From: Papiliotrema nemorosa
Taxonomy: Eukaryota > Basidiomycota > Tremellomycetes > Tremellales > Rhynchogastremaceae
Reading direction: 5' to 3'
NCBI GenBank assembly: GCA_032158125.1
Contig: JASKOT010000008.1
Coordinates: 124,001 to 188,000, forward strand
Length of the DNA stretch: 64,000 nt
A program made the position numbers and the translations under genes. Below, in pieces: positions 38,901 to 49,806 of the stretch. Below the pieces are notes generated by a model. That model worked only from the letters and a program-made list of their open reading frames with translations. It was not told the DNA's origin and did not search any database. The first letter of the stretch is position 1; each line of letters begins with the position of its first letter.

Positions 38901-41900
38901 TCCCGTTTCACGCATCGCCCGTGACTAATAGTCAGCTATCGGATGATGGGCACCGCGCCGATTACATTGACCTGTTGAGGGTAATGATCAGTTCCACGCA
39001 TTCAGAGAGAGGGTGGGCATGGACCGGCAAAATCATCGAGAAATCTGTTTCGTGCTTGACCTCGATTTACTTCACTGAGATGCGCATGCTCAACGGCGAG
39101 GACTATAACAGCGATGGTGAGATAAAATTTCATCAGATCCTATACCATCGCTGACGTACAGACTTCAAGAAAAACCACACGCTGTGGTGGGGCAAGATGT
39201 ACCGAGCCGTAGAGGTCAAGCCTGAATGGAGGGTGCCGTCTGACAGAGACATCGCAATGGCATTCGACATCTTTGGACTGGCGGACGAGGCTACGACTAG
39301 AATCAACGAGTTGGTTGACAATCGATCTGTCGGCGACAACGTCTGGAGCAACGAATTCTGCCGTGCCATCAATGTGATCGACAAAACCCTTCGAGGCTCT
39401 TACAACTTGATCGCCGAGATTTCTGCGCAAAAGACTGGCGGAAAACCTGGCGTATCGTATGTTCCCAATCTCGTACTAGGCTCTGAGCTTACATATAGCT
39501 ATCTCCCCAAGGAAATGCTGCACTTGCCCAAGCCCTACAAGTCCGGTTTACTGCTCACGAAAGCGGACGATCCTCGGCATCAGCATGTCCTCGCCATCCG
39601 ACAGCGGATGGGCGAGGCTTTGACTCGAGCCGCCTCGGCAATGCGGGACGCTGGCGAATCTGACAATTCGGTCGAAACCGTCAGATTATTGGTTGCAACG
39701 ATCAGTACCCTTCTTACCGCGTACGGTATCCGATCCAAGCAATTCACGAATGCTTCCAACGCATACTCGAGCATTATGGCATCGAAGAAGATGTACGAGG
39801 GTCAACGTAAACACCATCGGTCGATATATATGGCTGCAGCTTCGGTACACCACCAGAATCGTCTGACCACTCTGGCTTATTACCGAGTCCGATCTGATCT
39901 GGACGACAAGCTCATCGGCAACATGCTCGACTTCACCTTGTCCCCTTTCACTAGAATCCGAAAAAGCTCACAGAGTACTCTGGAGACGCTCGCAAGGGTA
40001 TATCGTGGTACATGGGTCTTGTGTTTCCCTACTTTGTTTGATGCGCTTCAACCTGGATCCGATCCCGACCGGATGAAGGGCGCCATTTACGTCTTACGGT
40101 ATAATCATGTTGGAATCATCCGGATAGCGAGAGACTGGTGTCAACTGCTTCAGCTTACCGAATGTCTTCTGGGAGCGCATCACGAGAATAAAGCTTCAGT
40201 GCAGGCCTTAGTGGCTAAAGCAACCGAAGAATTGATAGGACAGATCAAAGAACCCACCTCGTTCGACCTCGAGGTCCGGATGGAGGGGATCAACGCTGCC
40301 GCAGAGGGCGTCCTGAGCGTCATCTCGAAGCGACCGGACGAAGAGCTTGTGAGGAGGACGCATCAAGCTATCCTGGACAGAATGGCGGTCCAAGATGCGG
40401 AGTGGGATAAATTTGTTGATCGTCTGATTGTCATTGCCAACAACCCTTCGCTCAACTGGCGATACACCCTCTGGGCATCGAAGCTGTTGTACTCTGTGAT
40501 GAGGCGAGATCGACCGATTGACGTACGGCTGGCCAAATTCTTCTCGGGCAATGTGCAGAATGCACACCCTCGAATCCGAGACTATGGTATACTGTGAGTC
40601 GCCAGACTGTGATGACAATCAGCAAGCTGACAGTAAAGTGGGTCGACGAGACAGCTCTACCACATTGCCCTCAGATCCCTCTGTGAAGGATCAGAGGAAC
40701 GTTTATATCTGGAGGAACCGAACGATCGTCTGATGCGAGAGATACCGATCACCAATCCCGGACTCGACTTCACCGACAAATACCTTGCAGCTTTCAGAGA
40801 GCCTCTACCGGAGGATGAGACTCAAGTAATGCTGCAAGACAAGCTGCAAACCGGTTGGCTTGCGTGGGGTAAGAAGATTGAGGTATACCGATTCACTGGT
40901 TGGGATGAACAGGCTTGGCCGATCGATCCGACCTCCAAAGATGCCTTGGCAGTCTTTGAAACCGCCATTTCAGCTCCAGGCTGGTGGGAGAAGGTGTGTT
41001 TTATCGTTTGTCTACTAACGACAATGCTGATGAGACAGATTGCAGAGTTCTGGTCGCAAGAAGGCGAACGAACGTATCCTTCCGCGACTCACATCGACTT
41101 TGTCCTATCCCTCTCACAATTATACGGCATCTCGGTGTTTGAAGCCGTTCGACCAATCATTGAGGCTTACATGAGCGAGATGGACGCGAAGAAAGTCTAT
41201 GATCGACATAAGATGCGAGCTCTCTGGGAGTTTTTGGCTGGTTTATTGAGAGGGTCGGAAGAGTGGCCTGGAAAAGACCGAGCGAGGTTCTGGGAGTGGC
41301 TCACGCCGAAGCTGCCTGAGCTATTCAGTAGCATCAGGCACGACACAGTCAAGTCAGCTTGCAGAGTGTTTCCTGGAGGATGAGCTGACAGGCCAGGTGT
41401 TGGGATATCTCGATAGAATATGTCCTCAACGACCATGACCCGAGGAGATTCAAGCCTTTGATCGACTTCTGCATCAACACCGCCCTCAACGCCGACTTCA
41501 ACAGTGGTTCGGCATTTGATTGTCAGTTCACCCGTGCATTTCCAAGGCCCAGCTGACATCAAGTGGCCCGAAGGGTACAACTAGTCAGATCGGTCATTCG
41601 TTGTCTGCAGTGGCGTTTCAACGCATGGGCGGACGACTTTGTTGATATATACTTCCGATCGATCAACTGTCCCTACGCCGAAGTCAGAGGGCTCATGGCA
41701 TCAGTCATTAACGCCATCGACCAGCTCAAATTCCACCCCTCGTATCCGACCCCCGCGGCGCTCACCCAGGACGTCTTGAATGATCCGAACGGAGAGAAGG
41801 ATATCATGCACATTCGAAGTGGACTATTTGAACCTCAGCTACATGAAATCGTGGCATTACTGCCCAAGTGGAAAGAAGAGAGACCGCATGGACCCAAAGC

Positions 41901-43017
41901 GCCATTGTCGACTCACGACACGTCAGCTTTGACTGGTGAGTCGAGTCCTCCACATGGTGCCCAGCTGATTAGCAGTCTTGAATTGGTTGTTGGTGGAGCT
42001 TTCAGATGTGCATGCTGTATCTGCGTTCCCCTACATCATTCCGATCCTGTAAGTTTCCCATGTAGTCAAGGCGATACAAGCTTACGCGGCAGTCCGGCGA
42101 TCTTTGAGCTGCGAGATCTCAATGACAATCTCGATCTGCAACGAGTTGCAGGCAGATTGTTAGCAATGATCACGGGTATCACGCCATCCCTGGACCTCAT
42201 TGATCCTCTTATGACGGCTCTTACGTCGATACTGAAGGATTCAGCGGTGAGTCTCAATCATGACCATAGGATGAGCTCATTCTTCAGTCGTGGAGGACAA
42301 AGATGCACAGTATGCCGGTACTCAGTCTGGTGTACTTCCGCAATCTTTCGCTCCTTTCGGAACCCTGCAAGGCGAAGTGTCTCGATGTGAGTGACAAGCG
42401 GATATTGCGGTGCCGTCTGCTAACGTCCAGGTCGTAGCGTCTTGTTTGAGAGACCCTAACCAAGAAGTCCGCGAGATGGCCTCTCAGTGAGCTCGACCAG
42501 ACGTTGATCGGTGTTGAGCTGACATCCAGGACATTAAGCGGATTCTTACGTTGCTCGCAACGAGCCATGGTAGTCGTACTGAAAGATCGGTTCACTCGGG
42601 AGATCAAATCGATCACGCTGCCTAAACGACGCGATGCGCCTGGTCAGATCAACCCGGACTATCAAGCAAAAATCGTCGAGCTGCACGGTGCCGTATTGGG
42701 AGTAACAGCTTTGATCGAGGCGTTCCCCTATACTGTGCCGAAATTCATCCCGAAATTGTTGGCGGATGTGTTGGCACCAAGGGTGTCAGACCCTGCGCCG
42801 ATCTCGACAACAATCCGGTCTTGTGTCGCGGTACGTAGATCATTTCCCCTACGGATGTCGCAGCTGACAAAGGCAGTCCTTTAAAAGAACTCATGAGAAG
42901 TATCAGGATAAATTTACGGAAGATGAATTGTCGGCTATGAACTACGCCCAAGCAGGAAACTCATACTGTCAGTTTGCCGTTGCACAATTCCGACACAACT
43001 GACCGCCAGACGCGTAA
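35936..43017 (+). CDS. BLM10: proteasome activator Blm10/PA200
   Basis: A giant HEAT-repeat solenoid (about 2,000 residues) that caps the 20S proteasome and promotes ATP-independent degradation and assembly. It starts MDTWWFWPAPLPPGQPEDPR, with LPYEVETLAEMDERLEEI next. Many exons in one strand follow: SLNIYDFRVPWKPLYDALYQ, LFPHPNKLARHSVNLAPLYL, LFGIDLNDPGK-like and MCSSTHSERGWAWTGKIIEK-like repeats, then KKNHTLWWGKMYRAVEVKPE and NPSLNWRYTLWASKLLYSVM. The C-terminal exons encode FKRTHEKYQDKFTEDELSAM, NYAQAGNSYYA. The final YYA is the HbYX-type tail that docks into the proteasome alpha ring. The last exon is just 8 nt (43010-43017), after intron 42968-43009. About 25 introns are likely; internal borders were not all fixed. 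Confidence 0.92.
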
Positions 43018-43207
43018 ACCAGCGTTACGTATGGGAGCAATGGGGAGTTAGGGCTGCATGACGCTAGTTCAGGCCTTAGAAAGAGTTTGAAGACGAATCA
43101 CTTGATGATCATGACCGACGAGCCGTAGCATTGCGAGTTCAGCAGAAAGCAGACCATGAGGAATGTCGCATGTATACTCAGCAATAAGACCACGCGCACC
43201 AGATACT

Positions 43208-43952
43208 CTATTGGAGTGTAGACGATGGGATGGGCAGAGGCGGTTTCCCGTGGTGCATGGCCTGAAGGTCAAATACAAAACCATGCGGCGCGATCAGCGG
43301 GAGGAGTGGAACAGTCTCTTCAGCGATTCTGGAGATGATGCCTGTTGCGCCTTCCGGGCCTGCCAAATGCCTCGATGGATCCTCGTGTCGTCCCCTTGGT
43401 TGGCGTGATGGAGGTCAAGCAAACTTGGTTATGCTCACGCCTGCAATCGTATCATATAGCGCATAAGAGTCGAGTACGAAGGGAAGTCGGCAATCATCTC
43501 GCCATCTTGTGATCACCCAGTCATACTGCGACAGAGCGTCAGGAGCCTTCGTCACCATCTCCCTCTTCATTGCGGTCCCCGATCTTGACCTAGTCTTTTC
43601 GAAGCAACCAGTACGTAGATCAAGTCGAACGATATCGCTGAGGAAAGTGTCATTGAGCCAAGATGAACCTTTGACAGGGACGGTAGTATCGCCCCTCTAA
43701 ATGGACCGTCCATCTACCTCGAGGTCCTTTCCAGGCTTATTCAGACCTTACTGTTGCTCTCTTGATGCGGGTGGCTGCTTCTTGACTCTGGCGAGGGGGA
43801 TCAGCGCTGATGACACGCTCGTTGTCAAGACCTTTGATCCTGTGTGGGTGAGTGCTCGCAGTGATGGTTGGGCCGGGGCCAGGCGAAGTCTTGTCGGGTT
43901 GATATGCTATATCATCGGGCTTCTCCCACCGATACTGACCTATCGGTAACAT
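43208..43952 (-). CDS. unidentified three-exon coding region, separate gene or ELMO extension
   Basis: Three minus-strand exons, 43952-43752 (67 codons), 43696-43439 (86 codons) and 43381-43208 (57 codons plus stop), stay in one frame over introns of 55 and 57 nt with GT-AG ends, giving 210 residues. The frame in exon 2 runs through its whole length (TVPVKGSSWLNDTFLSDIVR, then ALSQYDWVITRWRDDCRLPF). Exon 3 reads GATGIISRIAEETVPLLPLI, APHGFVFDLQ. I do not recognise the family. The first ATG lies only 9 nt beyond the ELMO stop on the same strand, too close for a normal promoter. A phase-0 intron from a GTACAT donor in the ELMO tail to the acceptor before YRWEKPDD would fuse it to ELMO. BLM10 ends 190 bp away on the other strand. 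Confidence 0.55.
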
Positions 43953-43961
43953 ACTGTAAAA

Positions 43962-46900
43962 TCATGATGATCTTTGGACATGCTGACTCGTAACAGTATC
44001 GTCATGTACAGCCGTAATAATGTAGACACACTCGTCACTTGGCGAACCAAAAGTCCACACTCCGTGGCGCTGGGTATCAGTCACAGTCAATGATTCTGAG
44101 GGTTCCGACTCACGCAATCCATAGGCCACCTTTTCCGGCAGCTCAATCCCATCTCCGGTCACGTCCAACAGCCTGACTTTCAATGCCAACTCCGCCAGGA
44201 TTTGTATATAGCTCGAAGTCTCTTTCATCCCCATTCCCCCTTCGCCTCTTATCACCCTGATCCCATCTGTCCATTCTGCTAATTGAGCAGCGTGGATCGC
44301 GTCGAGATCAAGCAAAGAGAGCTCCGAGCCTGACATGAGGGAGAATGATAACTTGGAGATGAGATTAGGTGAGCGGGTGTTGATTGGACAACCGGTTTGC
44401 AGGCGCAATTCCGTGACGTTTGCCAAGTCGACTGTGGATCAGCAGCTTGCCGGGGGAGGTTCAGCTGGATATACTCTTCTCTCGCAACGAGTCGAAGGAT
44501 GGCGGTGTGGTCGGCCTCTGCGCGAATTCTGCCCAAGCCAGTGTCCGCCTATTCGGCGACTGGTTGTTAGCTTTTCGACAAGGTCTTAGTCCATCGGCAG
44601 CTGACCAGTCGGACAAAGCGCAATGGCTTGGACGGAAGAGGCTTATGGGATGAGATGATCCCAGGCACTATCACTGCGGCAGAGTTGAACCAAGCTCCCT
44701 GGATCATACATCCCACGCTGATGGTCAATATCATCGATCTTATACCCTGATGGATTTACTCACCGTTGCTCAGCGACAACGTCGTACGCCTCCTTTCCTA
44801 GCTGATTTCTCAATTCCCGAATACTGCTCTTCGCCAACATCCCATCTTCCTTTTCTAGCAAGTGCATTTGCTGATCCCGGACAGTCCGATAATCGACTTC
44901 CAAGAAGTCTTTCTCGAGATTCAACCAAGTCTTGCTCGATTCATCCGCAAGGGTCAGACGGACTTGGGTCCGGACCAACAATGAGACCTTGTCAAAGTCG
45001 TTGGATCGAGACTCAGAGTCGTGCCACATCCTGAGCGTCAGTGCTGTACAAGGAAGATGAACGTACCTCATGAAGAACTTAACGACCAGGGAATGGAGGC
45101 GAGAGAAATTGAGCAAGAACAGCTGGAATTGGGCAGGCACCGTGTGGAAAGGCTGTGATACCTTGTAGTGATCGCAGAGTATCTTCACGCATTCGGCACT
45201 GATCCTTAGTATCTGGAGTTCCGTAGCTGATGGACACACCTGGCAAGGCCAATCTCGCAACGACGATCGATGGGACGCGCTTCCTGCTCGATGATAAGCT
45301 GTAACCGTCAGCATCACGTCATGTTGTGAACGCTGATCCTCACATTGTAGAAGTTCTCCTCGTGGGTCGCGAAATAATGCTGACAGCTTAGTGCCGAATT
45401 TGCGAAGACGACACAACTCACCAAGCATTCCAAACCTAATTCTCCGACATCCCGAAACAATTCCACCTCTAAGAATGGACCCTCCTCATTGTTGTCTTCC
45501 ACGCCGACCAATCCGATCCTCCTCCATCCTTCCGCGGTGCGTCCCAGCCCGGAATATCTCTTGACCACTTCCATTCCAGGTATATCTTCGCCCAGGCGAC
45601 CCAACCTCCATATATCCGCCAACATCTTTTCTTGCTCTGGATGCTGTGCGCCCCTAACCGGCCGTCTACGGTGGTAGTCCAGGATGGCAGCGTATCGCGA
45701 CTGAAAGTTGTGAATTTGAGGCTCTACAATATTATTCGAGGAAGTGGGGATGAGACGCTGCTGATTAGCTGAACCCTTTCCCGCCGACTGAGTGATTTAC
45801 TGAGACGTATTTGCGGACATTCAGGATCTCCACAAGTGCCACCAGCTCCTGATAATGCGAACTGTCCTCCTGGTGCGCTGAGCGGAGACAGGCATTGATC
45901 AAGCCCAAGCTGCAGTATGAGCAGCTGCAGAATCAGGACAGCAAGAGCTCACCTTTGCGCGACTAATTCCAAATCTCCAGTACCCTCAAGCCTTTTGCTA
46001 AGTACCTTGAATACCCCAGACGCACTTCGAGGACCTTCGACCGAGACATCCAACACCTGCATTCTCGCCCATACTCGTTCAAAGCCGATCGAGTGCTTCT
46101 CCTCGTCTCCGTTACTGGCCGAGGCGATACGAGCCTTGCCCTTGCCTCTCGACTTCGCCTCCGCCTGAGAGGTTGAGATGACCAGCTTTCGGATAACCGC
46201 GGTAGCTGGACGAAGCACATTAGTTTGCTGCACTGTGACGAGCAGCACAAGAAGCCTGTCGATAAAGTCATCTCCTATATCGGCCCAGGCAGCTTCAAAC
46301 TCAAGAAGACCTCGAACGCCTTGAAGGGCGTACTGAGGTTCAGCCATATGATACAGACAGCTGACTCACAGCTAGAGTATTTCCACTGAGACCGCCCTCT
46401 GAATGTTCGATAAGACGTAGGAGATCTTTGGTCCCGCCTCGAATCATGAATTCCACAGCGAATTCTTCCTCCTTGACATATTTGGACAGATTGAAAAGTG
46501 CGAGTTTGAGTGGGATCGCAGCCTTGCCTCCATTGAGCTTTGAAGGACTAACCGCCGAAGAATCCAGGTTGGAAGAGACGGCATGTTGGAGTGATGTCAC
46601 TACAGACAACGCTTCAGTGGTGGGCGAAGGGACGAGTCTGTAAGTCAGCGATTGCACGCCTCATCATGGAGAAGACCCACTTGAGAGCTTCCTGACTTGC
46701 AACTTTGGAGGCTAGCGCCGATTGCGTGACCAGATTGTCTGATTCATCTCGGAGGCAAAGGGTGATATGGTGTTCGGAGGTCCCAAATGAGTTTGCCATG
46801 ATCTCGACAATATAGCCGATACGCTAGCTCATTAGTATGAGGACCCGGCGAAGAGATGAGCGTACTGCAGCAGCGTCGATACGAGCGGGTATCTTGCGGC

Positions 46901-47050
46901 CTGCAAAGTTAGACGTGGGTCTCAAAGGCAGCATGGGGGGTTGAGTCTGGTGATCATGATGATCAACGGATGCTCACTTTTGTAATGGATCACATTGGTA
47001 GGAATGGCATTAGACCTGACCGAGCCCGGTGTCCCTTCCGGGTCACTCAT
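43962..47050 (-). CDS. ELMO/CED-12 family protein
   Basis: ELMO proteins pair with DOCK-type exchange factors to activate Rac and steer actin. The start is MSDPEGTPGSVRSNAIPTNV at 47050. Armadillo-like N-terminal exons include RIGYIVEIMANSFGTSEHHI, VKEEEFAVEFMIRGGTKDLL, LIEHSEGGLSGNTLAYALQG and VRGLLEFEAAWADIGDDFID. The ELMO domain follows: ADIWRLGRLGEDIPGMEVVK, GWRRIGLVGVEDNNEEGPFL, VELFRDVGELGLECL. Then comes a PH-like domain: LRFVRL, TLAWAEFAQRP, KIDLANVTELRLQTGCPINT, LSFSLMSGSELSLLDLDAIH, AAQLAEWTDGIRV. It ends with the ELMO-typical helix LAELALKVRLLDVTGDGIEL. The stop used is TGA at 43962; see the neighbouring entry for a possible extension. Divergent from the thioesterase, 276 bp apart. 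Confidence 0.82.
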
Positions 47051-47326
47051 GGCTCCTGATGAGATCAAGCTGTCAGAATGCAGACTGTATGCAATAAAGG
47101 AGTCGCGAGTTGTGGTTGAAGAGTGAGATTTCGAGGTTGTCACCGAGTGACTAGATCTGAAACGTAAGGTAGACCTCTGACCTTCTTGATCTTCACTCAA
47201 TCTGCATTCATTCTGTCTGTAAAGCTTCGTCAAGTATTATTGCTCTCGGCCGCTGTAGTCAGTCTAGTGCTCCTTTATCGCTCTTCGCTCCACGAGTCAG
47301 TCTTCGAGTTGAGGGAAGCATCGACA

Positions 47327-48292
47327 ATGGCGTCCACCCTGAAACACCTCAAGATTGCGCCTAAAGAGGCTCACACTGCGACAGTAATCTTCCTTCATGC
47401 GAGTTCATCATGTCCCATCGGAGCAGTGCTGACGAGTAGGGACTAGGTGATAGTGGTATGTCAACTTTGGATTCATGCAGATGGCTGGCTTGATGTCAAG
47501 GTCATGGATGGCTCCCGGTCGCAAAGATGCTGTGGTCCACTTTCCCAAATGTCAAGTGGATCTTGCCTCACGCTCCGGATATCCCGATCACCATCAACGG
47601 AGGTACGTGTGCCAGACCGTGCATACTCGTCCTGCATGGCTGTCAATCATGTCGGCTGGAGAGAGCTTATGCGCAGGTATGAAGATGCCAGGGTGGTTTG
47701 ATCTGGCTACGCTTGACAAACTTACCGACTCGGCGCACGACGACGAGAAGGGAATGCTGGCGAGCGTCAAAGCTGTCGATAATCTCATTCAGGCAGAAGT
47801 GGACGCTGGCATTCCAGAGAACAGGATCATCCTCGGAGGTTTCAGTCAAGGAGGAGCCATTAGTATACTAAGTGGTTTAATTACGAAACGCAAGCTGGGC
47901 GGTGTCATCGGCCTCAGCTGTTGGGTCACGCTTAATCACAAGATCAAGGAGGTGCGTGATCGGTCATTCGTGGCAAAAGTCGAGCTGATATGCAGATGAC
48001 GAGCCCTGCTGCGAGAGATATCCCCATTTTCTGGGGTCACGGCAAGGATGACCCGGTTGTCCATTACCACTGTATGTGTATACATCTGGCCGGGAGTACG
48101 GAAACTGACATGATAGTTGGCGAACGATCAATCGACCTCTTGACCCGGCAGCTCGGCTTTGCCACTGTTCCAGCTGGTAAAACCTTTGCTCGACCAGGTA
48201 TCCGATTCGAGAGCTACGACAACATGGGCCACTCCTCCTCCCCCGAGGAGATTCGTGACCTCACTGCATGGCTTACAGAAGCCCTCAAGTAG
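47327..48292 (+). CDS. acyl-protein thioesterase 1, alpha/beta hydrolase
   Basis: Removes palmitoyl groups from cysteines of proteins such as Ras and G-alpha (APT1/LYPLA1 family). Six exons, 47327-47398, 47440-47455, 47501-47602, 47677-47951, 47996-48071 and 48117-48292, sum to 717 nt and encode 238 residues. The sequence follows the family closely: TATVIFLHGLGDSGHGWLPV, AKMLWSTFPNVKWILPHAPD, ITINGGMKMPGWFDLATLD, the nucleophile motif ILGGFSQGGAIS, LSCWV, then GHGKDDPVVHYH with the catalytic Asp and MGHSSSPEEI with the catalytic His. Two oddities in the oxyanion region: exon 2 is 16 nt and encodes GLGDSG, and the intron before it (47399-47439) has a GC donor (GCGAGT). The start at MASTLKHLK is the first ATG in the open frame. 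Confidence 0.92.
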
Positions 48293-48362
48293 CCCCAATG
48301 GATCCAATGTACCACCTAGTTCTGACAACATGATATAGTCGTGCAATGCATGCGCGTTTCAT

Positions 48363-49427
48363 CTATGCAGTGACCGCCGCTGGCTCTCCGTTCGTATCTG
48401 ATACAACGCTTTCCCCATCTGGGATCAGACCTTCCGCCAACATCCTCTCCAACCGCCTGACCTCCTCTGCTGTCTTTGCCCTCATCAACGCCTCGACCAC
48501 TCTCTTCTTCTCCTCTGGCGTCATCAGTCTGCCCTTTCCACCCTTTCCGACTGCTGATTTCGCTTGAATGGCTGTTGCGCCCCGGACGATGGTGGAGGTG
48601 GATGTGGACAGTTTAATGGCGAGAGCGTTCGGCAGGGAGGTTGTCTCGTCCGTGAAGAGACTTCGAGCCGCTTCTCTTTCGGCGTCTTTTATCCTCTCAA
48701 AGTCTAATGTGCGCAAGCTACCTTTTCCGACCTGTTCATTAGCTCGGCTACTTGTGGTACTCGAAGGATGAAGCACCTTCCATATGGCGAATAGCCTGTA
48801 GTGCTCGTGTTGAGTGACAGGATTGCCCTTGAGTGAAAGGTGTTTAAGATGGGTCAGGGATTCAAGGGGGACTAGGGAGGCGAGGGAAGCGATGGCATTT
48901 TGAGAGAGGACTAGATCATCAGCTCCGAAAGGGCACTGTATAACTGTGCCAACCTAGAGTGACTAGATTAGGTATCTGAATCATCAGTACTGCTTTTACA
49001 TAAGATTCCTTGTGGCTCACGTTTGGTGGTAAGGAAGGGGCGATCGAAGTTATTTGGTTGTTGGCCGCATGGATGACGGATAACCTCGTTGACAGAGGTA
49101 TGTTACCCAGCGTTGTCAACGAGTTGTCGGTAAGGTTAAGGGTATCATAGCTCCCCTGATGTGATGCCAAGTTCTCGATCACCGGTATTTGCAGTCCTAC
49201 ACGTCAGACCAGGCGACGGAAGAGAAGGTTGAACAAACCTCGAAGATCTAGCTCTCGTTCTTTGAGTGCGTTGAGATGCTAGATTTCGTTCAGCGATGGT
49301 ATTCTTGGAACACTCGATAATGGTTTGAGGCAACTAACAGATGGTTGTTTCGACACAAACTAGCTAGTGTCAATATGATTGATCTCGTATAGGTAAATAT
49401 GACACTCACGTCCGGAGTGAGCCTCAT
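48363..49427 (-). CDS. LEA1: U2 snRNP A' protein, leucine-rich repeats
   Basis: Spliceosomal U2A' binds U2 snRNA stem-loop IV with U2B''. Exon 1 (MRLTPD, ATG at 49427) joins FVSKQPS, then HLNALKERELDLRGLQIPVI, the conserved U2A' start. LRR units follow: SYDTLNLTDNSLTTLGNIPL, LSVIHAANNQITSIAPSLPP and LTHLKHLSLKGNPVTQHEHY, then RLFAIWKV, the cap seen in all U2A' proteins. The tail after KVLHPSS is charged (LRTLDFERIKDAEREAARSL, MTPEEKKRVVEALMRAKT). Length near 250 residues is normal. At least four introns. It converges with the thioesterase (70 bp) and is divergent from the septin gene. Confidence 0.9.
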
Positions 49428-49806
49428 CTTTGTATCGACTGGTTCTAAGGCGCTTGATGTGGGATTTCCGCTGACTTTCTAGGGCCCACGCTTTCGACGA
49501 TCGGTTTTATCTTCTTGCCTGTCTGTCCTGAATGATACTACTCGCAAAGAGTTTTTGTTATGTTGTACAATGGACGCTGTTGAAACACCATAGTACACCA
49601 CTTCGAAGCCGCTTGAAATGGTGAAGTCGATTATCTCCGGCGGCGATATCCGACTGTGGCACTTACACTCCTAGAGGAGATCTGAAACACGGCACTCTGC
49701 AACGCGTTGACGACCATCGACCCTCACTCGACACCTCCTCATCCATACCCTCGTTTTCCGTTCTATATCGCACCTCTTTCATACCCCTCCGCCCCAAAGC
49801 GTCATC
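49428..49806. promoter_or_regulatory. divergent promoter region of LEA1 and CDC3
   Basis: 379 bp between divergent start codons. The septin side is C/T-rich just before the ATG. No specific element recognised. Confidence 0.4.

Noticed and set aside
43163..43408. Plus-strand 81-codon frame after BLM10
   Set aside because: It is the antisense shadow of the third exon of the unidentified minus-strand coding region.
47186..47326. Hydrophobic in-frame stretch upstream of the thioesterase ATG (VLLLSAAVVSLVLLY)
   Set aside because: There is no ATG in this stretch before MASTLKHLK; the family is soluble. Treated as leader sequence.
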